Origin: Ecdyonurus torrentis
Lineage: Eukaryota; Arthropoda; Insecta; Ephemeroptera; Heptageniidae
Length of the DNA stretch: 64,000 nt
Assembly: GCA_949318235.1 (NCBI GenBank)
Contig: OX439137.1
Span: 25,932,299 to 25,996,298, forward strand
Reading direction: 5' to 3'
Part shown: positions 15,680 through 27,437 of the stretch, in pieces
Numbering within the stretch: position 1 is the first letter of the stretch
Layout of the letters: each line of letters begins with the position of its first letter
Notes under the pieces: generated by a model
What the model saw: only the letters and a program-made list of their open reading frames with translations
Told to the model about the DNA's origin: nothing
Database searches by the model: none
Program-made: the position numbers and the translations under genes

Positions 15680-16517
15680 TAAAAAAATGTAAAGAAGACG
15701 TTGCAGTACGAGTACGACAAAGAAAGAATAAAGTGTATAATTATACTTGTGCGCATTGCTTAAACTTTACTGTCTACGTTAGAATTGCTTACATTATAAT
15801 AAAATTATTAATCTACAACTTTGTTGAAAATTTGCAATTTTCCCTCAGGCATAAAAATTATATACCAAAAATCATTTTAAAACCACCCCCTTATTATCAC
15901 TCAATTTAATTATATAATCATTCTATTAGAGTATTCCCATAGCATACATTTTTGGAGCATTAAAATTTCATAAAACTAAAAATAAATATTATATTATATA
16001 TAATAATAATAAAACCTAGAAATTTCTAACTTGTAATTAAATATTTAATAAAGGATTTTAATTGAAAAAAAGATAATAATTAGCATTATTTTTACAGTAC
16101 TCCAATGTACTCTTCTGTTACATTTCATACACAATGCAGATACACCTTTTCCGCGACATTATCGAAATACAAAATAGAAACTGACATTATTAAGCTGTGT
16201 ATACATAATTTTATATTTTTAAAAGTATATTTCACGCACTCACATTACACATTGAAATTTATTCTTTTGTGTGAATAGGGCTTTAATGTTATGCTGTTAT
16301 TTTTATTCTACGTATATTATGTTTTTTTATTATCACATAACAAACCATAAACTATATAACCATATGTGCATAATGCATTTAAGCGATGCACATAGAGTTA
16401 TGTAGAATTATACATGGACAAAAAAAAAATATAAAAAAAAAAAACATTTAATATATTGCTATGTTTAAATAAGAAAAACATGTGTTATGATTTCTAACTG
16501 ACCTATTTCTATATACA

Positions 16518-16602
<85 letters not shown>

Positions 16603-16984
16603 ATAAAAACATAAAAGAGTTTCATTAGCTTAACTAATTATTACAACTTTTAATTTTAGAATTAAATCCCTTTGAATAAGAATAATAATATAAAAAAAAA
16701 AGTTGCAAATGTCATGTCATTATGGCATTAGTCCAAATGATTCGTATAGGTAGGTGACTTTTTTTTATTTTTTATCTAACGTCAATTTATTATTTATAAA
16801 AGTTAATTTAAATTAATAATATGTGATCTTGTCAAATTTAATTAAAGTCTTGTTTTATTTAATTGGTAGCAAATTAATTGTTGATTAATTGAAATTGGTA
16901 ATTTGTAATAATAAAAAAAAAGTGAGACAGCTTTAAAAAAATATATCCGACAAAAATTTTGTGTGATTAGATATACAACCCGAG
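15680..16984. other. AT-rich stretch with 83-base (TA)n at 16519-16601, no gene seen
   Basis: AT-rich DNA with a long TA dinucleotide tract. No supported gene. Confidence 0.6.
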
Positions 16985-17310
16985 TCATACGAAAATGCTG
17001 ATAAAAGTTTGAGAAAGCCTTGATTAAGTGCTTATAAACATTTGATAGTAGTGTTTTTGGCTGATAATACATGGATAAAGGACTGATAGAGTTTGATAGA
17101 ATTTTTCGAATCTAGGAGTAAAAAATGAAAAAAGTTTGATAAATATTATAAAGTATTGATAAAAGTTTGATAATTATAAATGACTGATAAACGTTTGATT
17201 ATTATTATTTTTTTAAAATTTCAAACATCTGATAAAAGTAGGAATATATAAACTTAAAAATAAAATTTGAAATTTTTCAAAAAATTGATAAAAGTTTGAT
17301 AACCTAACGG
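16985..17310. repeat. Degenerate CTGATAAAAGTTTGATAA repeat cluster, left arm
   Basis: Irregularly spaced copies of CTGATAAAAGTTTGATAA and its parts (GCTGATAAAAGTTTGA at about 16996, TTGATAAAAGTTTGATAA near 17156 and 17285, CTGATAAACGTTTGAT near 17189). Each contains the core T/CTGATAA, which matches the WGATAR consensus bound by GATA-family factors. The cluster is mirrored in opposite orientation at 17895-18215. Confidence 0.7.
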
Positions 17311-17329
17311 GAAATAAATTTGGAGGGGA

Positions 17330-17549
17330 ACGCGAGGCGCCTCTTTTGGTAGACGAAACCGTTGAGGACTTAGAAAATTTTTGAGTGTATAGCAGGAGCA
17401 GAGGTAGCAGCAGGCAGTAGTAGCACAAGTCAGTCAGAGCAGTATGCACGCACTTTATTAGCGCTTGCATATTTCAATTAAAACTAAGCAGCAAGAAGCT
17501 TCACCTACTTGTAAGAGGAGCTTCATGTGGTCATCATGTTAATATATAG
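17330..17549 (+). ncRNA. Possible first exon of a small spliced noncoding transcript
   Basis: GC-richer, non-repetitive sequence between the two CTGATAA clusters, ending in a strong splice donor (ATATAG|GTAAGTGAG, donor at 17550). ATG codons inside it lead to short frames (for example MHALY-stop), so coding potential is poor. The 5' end is a guess. It pairs with the acceptor at 17619 across a 70-nt intron. Only splice-site quality and the downstream poly(A) signal support it. Confidence 0.3.
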
Positions 17550-17619
17550 GTAAGTGAGATGTTCACATTAATAATTATATCAATATTTATTGTAATTAAT
17601 TGCATTTCATGTGTTACAG

Positions 17620-17735
17620 CTAGGAAACCAACTTGATCTCAAGCTGTTACGATTACCGATGTGTGCGACTCATCCGCCCCTATAATCCAATGCATCCTTT
17701 CAAAAATAAAGTATTTTTCTCTTATTAATTGAAGA
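17620..17735 (+). ncRNA. Possible last exon of the same transcript
   Basis: Follows a branch/pyrimidine-type acceptor (CATGTGTTACAG ending at 17619) and contains AATAAA at 17705-17710, about 90 bases into the exon. Frames across the junction hit stops quickly. The 3' end is placed by the usual spacing after AATAAA and is approximate. Confidence 0.3.
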
Positions 17736-17894
17736 ATATCAATTAATAATAGTATTTTGTAATACAAGGCAAAATTGGCAACAATGTTATGACAAACATT
17801 GAAGTGGGTAGTGCTGGGTGGAATGTGGGATGAAGGGTACAGGAGGGAGGGAGGGGGAGGGGGGAGGGAGGGAAGGGAAGAGAAAAATGCATAA

Positions 17895-18215
17895 TTATTT
17901 ATCAGCTTTTTATCAGACCTTTATAAGCTTTTTATCAGACATTTATCAGCTTTTTATCAGATTTTATTCAGTGTTTTATCAGCTTACAAGTCAAATTTCA
18001 ATGTAAAATTTTACATGTATAAGCATAGGAGAAACGAAAAAATTTGTCCTATGCTTATACATGGTAATTTGACTGATAAAAGTTTGAAAAGTGTCGCATA
18101 TAAGACTTTTATCAGACCATTATACATATTTTATAATATCTTTATCAGTCAAAATTTATCAATGCTTTATAAATCATTTATCAGACTTTTTGTGTATCAC
18201 GGGAATGAAAAAAAG
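17895..18215. repeat. Degenerate TTTATCAG repeat cluster, right arm (inverted)
   Basis: Inverse counterpart of the left cluster: TTTATCAG occurs about every 10-20 bases at 17897-17983, with further copies at 18110, 18143 and 18177 and one CTGATAAAAGTTTGA in forward orientation at 18071. A perfect hairpin lies inside it at 18014-18063. Confidence 0.7.
18014..18063. other. Perfect 17-bp hairpin
   Basis: CATGTATAAGCATAGGA (18014-18030) is exactly complementary to TCCTATGCTTATACATG (18047-18063), with a 16-base loop. Immediately before it sits the palindrome TGTAAAATTTTACA. It could be a miRNA-like stem, but it is short for that. Confidence 0.8.
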
Positions 18216-19349
18216 GTATTAAGTTTGAAGGATTATTTAAATGGAAAATAAAAGCGGAGATACAGAACAGGACAATGTAAAATGTAACATAGGTAACAAA
18301 TGTACATAAAAATAGTAATTCTCTGTCTGCCACTGGCTTACAGTTTGCTCTGCCATTAAATTCGACATATATTTAGCCTAATTAAAAAAAAAAAAAAAAA
18401 AAAAAGCTTAGAAAAATGATTTAGATTTTTAATGATTTTTATGTACACGTGGGTATGTCAACCAAAATTTGGCGCTAAATTTTCTTTGATTTTCTTATGA
18501 GAAAGACACGTAAATTCAAATGGTATTATCACAATTGTGTGTACACTATATACCAAGATAAAGAAAAGTATACTGGCTTTGCCAAGGTTACTAATCAAAC
18601 TCGCAAAAACAAAATCCAAAATTATCATTTTTAATCTTTTACAAACTGAAGAAAAAAAAATTACTAACTTTTGCACTCAAGGAATTATTTTTGACCTAAT
18701 TTTTATGCATTTTTTGTTCTTATTTAAGGGCTCAATAACAAAACGTATAAAAAAATCACGATTATTTAGCTTTACACGCTATAATAATACTAGAACAAAA
18801 TAAAACGTCCTTCTCCTTCAACAGTATCTTAAAATATAACGACTTTTGATTGTCAAAAGTTTTTGTGAAAAACAAAGGAATTTGAACTTGTTTACTTGTC
18901 AAAAGTGATTTACAAAGTTTCACTTGGATTTTTATCACTAATTTTTGTCATGCACGTGACAGTACGTTATTGATTAAAAACTTTTGACTTTGCTTTGCCA
19001 AAACTAAATTAAATTTGGCTTGAAACGATGGTGGAAAAAAAAAAAAAAAGCTTTTAAATCCATTTTTTACTATATACAGGAAGAAAATTTAATTAAAGAT
19101 GAGCCGCAATATGATCAATTACAAACTACTGCAATAAAATCGACCATAAAGTTGAGCTCAGTCGTAGGATATTGCTTATAGAGTGTATTTTTGATGCGGA
19201 GTTGTATATTGAATAATACGCAAAACTGAAATATGTATATATAACGGTATATATTTTACGTATGAAAAACAACAACTAGAAAAAATAAATAAAGATAATT
19301 AATAATTATATTTAAAAAAAATTAACACTCGCGAAAACTTATGAATGAC
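18216..19349. other. AT-rich stretch, no gene seen
   Basis: AT-rich with a poly-A (18384-18405). Frames of 72-88 codons overlap on opposite strands and show no domain. Confidence 0.55.
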
Positions 19350-19358
19350 CTCTCTGTC

Positions 19359-19414
<56 letters not shown>
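19350..19414. repeat. (TCTG)n(TC)n compound microsatellite
   Basis: A short TCTG tetranucleotide run passes into a TC tract, the same architecture as the much longer tract at 11010-11347. Confidence 0.95.
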
Positions 19415-19417
<3 letters not shown>

Positions 19418-19933
19418 GAATAATTATACTTATTGAACGAACATAAATGGTATTATCATTATAATAAAGAGGTATTACTCGTAGCTACGAGTTCTTGTTC
19501 GTTATAGTGTTTTAGTGAATAATTGAAACAAATTAAGATAAATGATGGGGCAAAAAGTTATTAAAATCAGGTAACCTGAGTTGTTACAGAATATCTAAAA
19601 ATTAGCATATTTCTTGACATAACCTAGTTCGAAATAATTTTTTTTTTATAAATATAAGATACATTATATTATGTAAAAAAAAAAAAAAAAAAAAAAAGTT
19701 TTCAAACACGTTGCAATATCCTATATTTAGACTGCAGACGAGAAGCAAAAAAAAAAAAAAAAAGACTAACGACCTTTTCATTTTTTTCCCCTTCTTTTCT
19801 AAACACTTGCACTCATTAAAGAGACTTTCTTAGCAATTTATTTTTGTCACACATAAAATGATATGGCATAAATATTCTTACGTAAATATATAGTCATTAG
19901 GCTTCTCTTTAAAATATCTATTTTGGGTGTATT

Positions 19934-20274
19934 TTAAAGGAATAGACCAGAGAAAAACATAAGCATTTATATCACAAAACACTTGATGGGACTTACATAA
20001 ATAACTTTAGTTTGTCTCAAAACACAACAGTAGCTCCGTAGCAGTGATCAGAAATTTCAATTTATGCAACCCGCACAACATTTTCATACTAATTTTTGCA
20101 TGTTTCTGACGTCATAAACATGAATAGGCACGCAAATTGCATACTTTACAGTATTTCCACGTTCTCTCGTGGGGCTACATTAACATTCTGTTAAAAATTG
20201 TCAATAGTTTTGAAGATCCCATTTCGTGTTTATTCATTAAAAAGCATGTTGTTTTATGTGTTCTATGGCTTTAA
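19934..20274 (+). mobile_element. TTAA-bounded MITE (AATAGACC family)
   Basis: TTAA at 19934-19937 and 20271-20274. It is co-linear with 15330-15679 and 31460-31805 over its whole length, including GATGGGACTTACAT, GTAGCTCCGTAGCAGTGATC, CCCGCACAACATTTTCAT, ATGTTTCTGACGTCA, TTCTCTCGTGGGGCTACATT and CCCATTTCGTGTTTATTC. About 341 bp, non-coding. Confidence 0.88.
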
Positions 20275-20682
20275 GCTTAAAAAGTTCATAATGTACGGAA
20301 GGAAGTAAATATTTTTTTAAACTTCCATATATTTTATATTCGCTATTTTATATCTAGATAATATTTTATATGGTATGCAAAGGAGAAAAAGTATATAAAC
20401 ATGTCATTTGTTAAGGTTAAAGTTGTGTTTTAAATTTAAGGTGGATATTTGTCAAAAACTCAAAATGAAATATTACGTATTAAAAGTTTTTTCTCATCCC
20501 CTTCATTTTCTATCTTTAGAATATTTGAAAGAGAAAAAAGTTAACTTAGAAATTACATAATTATGAATGATTTAATAATTAGTGATGCAATCTGAAATAC
20601 ATTAGTATAGTAGTGAATTAGCAGAAGATACTAATTAAAAATAAATCTAATGACAGAATGATTAAGTTTTTTAAAGACGTTA

Positions 20683-20758
<76 letters not shown>

Positions 20759-21894
20759 GTGGACATAACTATAAAAGGAAGTAAATTAAAGATTTAGCGG
20801 ACTTTTAAAATACGATTTCTTTAGACAATGATTTTCATAAATTTGTTAAATGCAACAAAAAAATAGCTTGATAGTGAAGTAATATATTATATAAAAACTC
20901 ATACTTCAAGAGAAGGGACCCTTGCCTCCAAAAATACAAAAATTAAAATCATTATTGCTCAAAAAGTAACATTTTCCTATGCCCAATAGCTTTTAAAAAG
21001 TTAGTAAAACGGCGTCTGAAAGAAAAAAAAAATCAATGCAAGAAAAAACGTGTTCATTTTTTTTTTTTTTTTTTTTTCTTCTTCTTCTACTTCTTCTTAA
21101 ACACAGCATTTTTATAAAATTAGCAATTTACTTGTATTAAAAAACAATATAAAAATATCTTTTATAAGTTAGTTCAAAAATTTCAAGATGTTGAAAGAAA
21201 AAAATCAATGGAAAAAAAGTATTTATTTTTTCACCAAACTCCCTTGAGTTTATATAAAATTAGCAATTGATGATAAATAATAATATAAAAATACGATCCT
21301 TCAAAAACTTAGTAAAACTACGTCTTTTTAAGACGCCAAAAAGTTATTATAACTTTATATAAGTCGTAAAAAAAAATAATAAATAAGAAAATCAATGACA
21401 TACAGAAAAAAAAAAAAAAAAAAAGTTTTCGTATTTTTTTCCCTAGTACTTTTGCATTTAAATAAAAAAAATTAGCATTTTAATTTAATTTAAGAAAAAA
21501 AGTAAAAATACTTGTGAGAAATTGTAAACTTGTGACGTCTTGAAATATATAAACTATAAGTTGACACGCAACTTATATAAATGTACGAATCATTATAAGT
21601 GTCACAATCTTGATATCTCTAATCAATACAAATATAACACTTAAGTACATAGTACATAAGGTTCAAAATTAAGTGTGATATAACAACGAGTGCGTCAAAG
21701 CGATGTCAAAGCAAATTACTTTATAGAAATATAACCTTATGTTATCTGTTACTGTGATTATAAATTATGGCTTTAATGATTAAAACAGTGTTGCTCAATG
21801 AATTATTGTGAAGTCATTTTATTTGTATTAATTTTAACAGTATTATATTTTTCCTTGTTTTCGACATTCACACCGAAATATAAATTACGTAAGT
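20275..21894. other. AT-rich stretch with 74-base (TA)n at 20683-20756, no gene seen
   Basis: Contains a long TA tract, a poly-T/TTC tract near 21058-21095, and locally repeated phrases (AGAAAAAAATCAATG, AATTAGCAATT) between 20990 and 21490, a loose degenerate repetition of about 150-170 bp period. No gene. Confidence 0.55.
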
Positions 21895-22085
21895 TATGTT
21901 AAATTTATTTTATTATAAATAGCATAAATGATAAATTAGAACATAAATAATTATGCTGTACAACATAATATTATTGCTGTATTAAATTATGAATTATGCA
22001 AAGCATATAATAGCATAAATTGTATGTTGCATTGAACAAATTGTGCTTGAAAACAAGTCAGCATAATTATTACGTCGCACTAATG
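21895..22085. mobile_element. GCATAA-rich palindromic repeat copy
   Basis: Contains AGCATAAAT, TATGCTGTACAACATAAT, ATAGCATAAATTGTATG, TTGAACAAATTGTGCTTGAA and AGCATAATTATTACG, the ordered landmarks of the family seen at 25112-25322 and 30143-30332. Confidence 0.7.
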
Positions 22086-22614
22086 AAATAGTTTTTATTA
22101 AAATATAAAAAATATTTCTATCTTCTTGCAATGGAAGGGAGATTATCGGTTTAGTGCGAGGGAAAACGCGGGGGAAGCTAAGGGTCCCCTCATTTAACAT
22201 CACGCTTATGCGGGAAAACTTTTATTTTATTATATTATTATTTTTTTAAACTACACCACCGATTTCGGAGATATTATTTAAATGAGAAATACTAGACATA
22301 CTTATACGTGTTGTACATAAGCCATAGACATTTTTTCAGAATTTTTTAAACCAATAATCTCTAATGCATGGCAATTGAAATTGTACGTTTTCGGCAGGCC
22401 ACGCAGTTATCGGCAAATTGGGATGTTTTCCAACGCAATCTACTGTAGGAAGAAAAAAAAATGAAATTTACAAAATAATAATAATAAAAAATCCCAATCT
22501 GCTGATAACTATTACATTTTTCATACAATTTAATTTTAGACGCGCAGAAAAATGAGAGAAACCCCTAATTTCTTTAGACCTTTGACCTTTTCGAGAAAAT
22601 TCGATAAAATCGGG

Positions 22615-22640
22615 CCAGTCTAGGTTTATACCTAGACTGG
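22615..22640. other. Perfect 11-bp hairpin with 4-base loop
   Basis: CCAGTCTAGGT, loop TTAT, ACCTAGACTGG. Short and perfect; probably a remnant of a foldback. Function unknown. Confidence 0.85.
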
Positions 22641-22750
22641 AAGTTTTGAAATCGTAGAGAAAAACTCTTCCATTTAAAGCTATATAAAAATATTATCACC
22701 GACCGGCAGACATTTTTTGTATTCCTCAAGTGTACGTTAACAACCATATA

Positions 22751-22913
22751 ATGCCTTCGCGTCAAAAGCGACTATCTACACTTTCCGTCGCAGAGCATCT
22801 GCAATGTTAAGCTTAAGGCCGTTAGTCGAGTTACAGCGCTGCCCGGAAAGTGTAGATAGTTGTTTGGTCCGAAATCTGGAAAGTGTAGATGCTCGCTTTT
22901 GACGCGGAGGCAT
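22751..22913. mobile_element. Foldback element with repeated CTACACTTTCC motifs
   Basis: Outer 21-bp arms (22751-22771 and 22893-22913, ATGCCT.CGCGTCAAAAGCG) differ at one base. Inside, CTATCTACACTTTCC (22772-22786) is mirrored twice, as GGAAAGTGTAGATAG (22844-22858) and GGAAAGTGTAGATG (22878-22891), giving alternative foldings. GC-richer than its surroundings, no coding potential. Confidence 0.75.
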
Positions 22914-23078
22914 CGATATAATTATTTCTCGTGTAAATATAAGGCAATTTTCACACAGTACACACACAGTAGTTCTGTATACTTCGGCGTTTCAAATTTC
23001 GCGCACATTAATCTCAAAATTATATCATAATATGCATGACAAGGTTTTCCGTCTCTATTTAGAACTCATATAATACAG

Positions 23079-23156
<78 letters not shown>

Positions 23157-23898
23157 TCTTTAGTTCATTACCAATTTACATACACAACTAGTAACTTTAT
23201 TTATCCCTCCTCTATATAGCTCTTCCTACATATACATTTTTGAATTAATTAAATTTGTTTTACATACAAAATATTTGAAGCATTATATTATTACTTGATC
23301 TATATATGAGAGTATATTATATATATAGTACTATTTGTGTTCAAGTTCAAATCCCCATCACTTTAGTTAATTATATATGTGTTGATTGTAAATCTGCATC
23401 CTAAAATACATAATCCTATTTAAAATACATTAGTTGATTGTTATTTGTTCGTGTTTGATTGGAATATATGAGAGAAACAGAGTTGGCCAACAATGATGTT
23501 CATTTATTTTTATCTATCAGACTATTCGATAAAATCGCAAACGTTAGCAAAATAGCATCTATATAAAAATGTAGACAATGTGCGCCCGCCTTCCCATTTT
23601 GTTATAAAAATTAGATTTTGCAGAACAAATCTGCATTGCAAAAAAGTTTATATACTATAACAACTGTTTTATTTACATGTAATAATAATATGTAATTAAG
23701 AGGAAGGGTTAGATATTTTAGCTGCGTCTATTATTGCTACCAAATTTAATTTAACTATATAAATCTTAAATTAATTTAACATAAATGTAAAAAAAAAAAA
23801 ATTCATGTCATAGGTTACTTTTTATATACAGACGAAATTTTTTGGCAAAATAACATTGAAAGTTATATGGGACTAAAGTTTTAAACTCACTTAAGGGA
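22914..23898. other. AT-rich stretch with interrupted (AT)n at 23080-23152, no gene seen
   Basis: Long AT tract and AT-rich flanks; no supported gene. Confidence 0.55.
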
Positions 23899-24216
23899 GT
23901 TAGAGTACCGACCTTATATCTCAAAAACTAGAAGTGTTTTGGGTCTAAATTTGGTGTCATTGTGTAGCTAAGGGTCACATCTAGTCGTGATAAAAATTTC
24001 ATGATGTTTGACCGTCCCGAAAAAAATAATTGAAATTAACATTGGGCCTTATTGGCTTAAAATTTCAAAAATCATATTAAATTAATTTGCACGGTGACCC
24101 CCCAAAATTTTTATAAATTTGAAATTGTCTCAAGCTGAAGTATCATTGTGCATGCAAAATTTCAGATTTTTTTGACGAGCAAAGTTTGAGTCTAATGGCC
24201 GACGTCGGTACCCTAT
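23899..24216 (+). mobile_element. Diverged copy of the GTGACCGACT-ended repeat
   Basis: Begins with AGAGTACCGACCTTATATCTCAAAAACTAGA-type sequence, matching the head of 7742-8122 (GTGACCGACTGATATCTCGCAAACTAGACG). It ends with GCCGACGTCGGTACCC, an inverted version of the head. No coding frame. Confidence 0.6.
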
Positions 24217-24335
24217 ATACTAGCTTAATTTAAAATGTTGTACGATTGACTTATTTTGATGTTTAGGTATTTGGGTTCATTTTGATCCGACAATGCATAT
24301 AATTAGGTCCAGTTTATCACTTTTTAGATCTGCTG

Positions 24336-24341
<6 letters not shown>

Positions 24342-24392
<51 letters not shown>
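24342..24392. repeat. (CT)n microsatellite
   Basis: CT tract of about 50 bases in AT-rich DNA. Confidence 0.97.
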
Positions 24393-24397
<5 letters not shown>

Positions 24398-25111
24398 AAA
24401 CGAGTTGATGATTTTCTCCCTCAACTGTAAAAGATAAGTACATTTCCAACAACGTGTTTGCATAATTTTAAATTATGATCTCACTGCAGATTAATATAAA
24501 ATATAATTAATGTTCTATACAACAGCAACAAATTAATATTAATTTACTTTCAACAATAGAAAATTAATTAAATTATATCATATATTGGTATGATAACACC
24601 CCATTTAATTAAACTATATTCTGCAGTGTTTGTTAATAATTAATTATTCAAAATCATTACATATAAATATTATAGTACATAGTTGGTATAGTAATAAAAT
24701 TTAATTGCATTGCTATTGACTTTTTTTAATGAAATATTAACTTTAGTAATTAGTTTAAAATTTATTGCTATTAATTTTTTAGGGATATTTAAAAGAGGGA
24801 AGTTTGTTTCGTTCTACAATAACTTAACAACATGAACTACGATAAATTTTAGTATTTCTATAGAACTGTAAATATATTTACCATGGGTATACTCAGAAAA
24901 CAAATGTTTACTTACAACGCACACATATGTATACGAAAGTATGCGTGAAAGTACGATTGCATCTATTTTCATACGAAATATTTAAATATATTATGAAGAG
25001 TACAAGTGATGCATGGGTTCGGTTCTCCGTAAACATTACCGGAGTATAATAATATACTAAAAACCCACTTTGTTTCGGGTCGTCTACATAGTAGATATAC
25101 ACACGGAAAGA

Positions 25112-25322
25112 ATAAATGACGTAATTTATGCTGCATTTATGTCATTATAGCATAAATTAAGCTAAATTAGAACCACATTACTAATATGCTGTACAACATA
25201 CTATGTATGCTATATATATATAACATAAGTATTGTGGAATATATAGCATAAATTATGCTGTATTGAACAAATTGTGCTGAAAATGAGCTTGCATAATTAT
25301 TACATGTTTATTTTTGTCAGTG
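25112..25322. mobile_element. GCATAA-rich palindromic repeat, best-preserved copy
   Basis: The left end (GAATAAATGACGTAATTTATGC) and the right end (GCATAATTATTACATGTTTATTTTTG) are inverted relative to each other. Between them lie TGTCATTATAGCATAAATTA, ATGCTGTACAACATACTATG, ATAGCATAAATTATGCTG, TTGAACAAATTGTGCTGAAA and ATGAGC in the order also seen at 30143-30332. About 210 bp, non-coding; superfamily unassigned. Confidence 0.75.
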
Positions 25323-25487
25323 CAGGGACTCTCAAAGGGTTACCGTGATTAAATACGACGCCTGTACGAACTGCCATATTTCTCACATATCTGATTGTTC
25401 TGCCGTGTTATTTGCGATCTTCTCATCTGGAGGAAACTATTGAATCATTATTATTGAATTTCAATGTGATCGAGGGAAAATATAAAT

Positions 25488-25491
<4 letters not shown>

Positions 25492-25556
<65 letters not shown>
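25492..25556. repeat. (GA)n microsatellite
   Basis: GA tract of about 64 bases. Confidence 0.97.
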
Positions 25557-25558
<2 letters not shown>

Positions 25559-25671
25559 AGGGGGATAGGGTTCTTTCCCTACTTGCTAAACTTATTTTAA
25601 TTTTTTTTATATATAATTATATAAGAATCAGTTGCTTCACAGCATGATTTTTTCTTCGTACATACATTGGA

Positions 25672-25751
25672 TATTCCCATTGCGCATCAGCGTGTGGATA
25701 ACAAGACTGCAGGGTCAGAGGTTCGAATACCTCGCCCGTTAAACTTTTTTT
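25672..25751 (+). other. tRNA-like segment followed by a T run
   Basis: TTGCGCATCAGCGTGTGGATAA resembles a pol III A box/D-arm, and GAGGTTCGAATACCTC is a near-consensus B box/T-arm, at roughly tRNA spacing. TTTTTTTTT follows, a pol III terminator type. The presumed acceptor strands do not pair, and G53:A61 in the T-stem is a mismatch. This is therefore not a sound tRNA gene: a tRNA pseudogene or SINE head is more likely. Confidence 0.45.
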
Positions 25752-27161
25752 TTCTTAATTTTTCTTTCCTCCTATCATTCTTTATTTTTCCCTTTATTTT
25801 TTTTACATTATTATTTTTGCCATCAATAATTACGTACAAATGTACAGAACATATACTCCCTAGCTATTGTAGTGAGTAAACATTTTCATTTTAATTAATT
25901 AAATTAAAATTTGGATGATTTGAAGTACAGCACACATACTCTCTCTATATGCATTTTGATGTAAATAAGCATGATACTTTAGAGACAATGCACGAAATAT
26001 TTTGTGTCAGTTTTAAACTACAAGCCTCTACTATACAGTGTATTCTAAGAGAAGAAAAAAAAAAATACAGTATATGAATTTGGCCCTGAGCCCTGAAAAG
26101 AGTAATACTTCATTTTTTTTTTTTTAAATAATAATAGAATACAAAAAGCTTGTTTTATAAATATGCTCAATGATGTCCGCAGAAAAAATTCCTTTAATTT
26201 TTTCAGTTCTTTTTTTTTTATACCCATAAATTTTAATGCTAAGTAAGGAGTTTTGTCATGTACAATACATTTCCTCAACGATACTAGTACCTAATTTGCA
26301 TAAATTGATTAAATACAGGACACTTTTTTGTTACACTGTACGTGTTGGGATTACACCGTACACGTAAAGCCATAACTATTTTGCATAGAGAGTTGAATAT
26401 AATTTATCAAATTTACCATCACATATTTATATGAAACACAATACTGTATAAGTAAATAATTTTATTTAAAATAATATTCATGTATGAAATAAAAGTTTGG
26501 TAGTCTCAAGGCTAAAGATATAAATAAAAAAAAAAATCAATATTAAATTAATATTATTGATTAAATTTCTTTTGTTTTGGCTATAGCAACAGAAAAATAT
26601 ATATATAAAATACTGTATAATTTTGTCGCAGTGACTTGAATATAATTTATTTTGTGTCAAATTTAACTTGTAAAATAGAGCAAATAAAAATAGCTGACAT
26701 GAGAAGAATATTGTTTGAGATATAGGGATGAAATTCTTTTAAATTTTTGTGTATTTTCTGTAGTTTTCTCTCTTTTTCTCTCTCTTTCTCTCACTTAATT
26801 TGATAAATAGTATGTTTAACGTTGTCTAGGTTTTTATAGACTTTTGTTTTGACTACTTTCTTTACGAGCGAAGCGTTGACAGATTTTATAAATAAATAAA
26901 CATTGTTTATGTGGAAATCTATTATATCTACGACTTTTAATGTTCTTGTTAATTGTAAATGCACTTTAATAAGAAAATAATTTCAACATTTTTAAGTATA
27001 TATTAAAGTTTATGTAAACATGATTTCAACTTTTTAATTCGTTTAGAAAAATTATGGTGATAATGAAACCCGTATAAAATTGAGCTATTTTTATTACATT
27101 CTAGTTTTCAACAGTGTCCGTGCAACCCTTGTGAGCAAATTTATAGCAATCGCAAGATGCA

Positions 27162-27162
<1 letters not shown>
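25752..27162. other. AT-rich stretch, no gene seen
   Basis: AT-rich with short homopolymers. Frames here are Phe/Lys-rich and unsupported. Confidence 0.55.

Positions 27163-27238
<76 letters not shown>
27163..27238. repeat. (TC)n microsatellite
   Basis: TC tract of 76 bases. Confidence 0.97.
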
Positions 27239-27242
<4 letters not shown>

Positions 27243-27437
27243 CTGATGGAACCTAAAATTTAAGGGTGGGTCCATCTCGATGTAACTTTGATCTCCAAAT
27301 CACCCTCAACATTGAAGAACAAGAAACATTTTAAATCAAGATACAAAAGACCTGATGGGGTGGCATTGATAGGTTTCAAACGGGTGCAATTCTCAACTAA
27401 ATAACCATCTAAATTCTAGATCAAATTACTTCTATTT

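Noticed and set aside
22574..22967. Two reverse frames of 63 codons
   Set aside because: They cross the foldback at 22751-22913 and its upstream hairpin; no domain or splice partner.
25672..25745. Functional tRNA gene
   Set aside because: The acceptor strands do not pair and the T-stem has a mismatch; only the A and B boxes look right.
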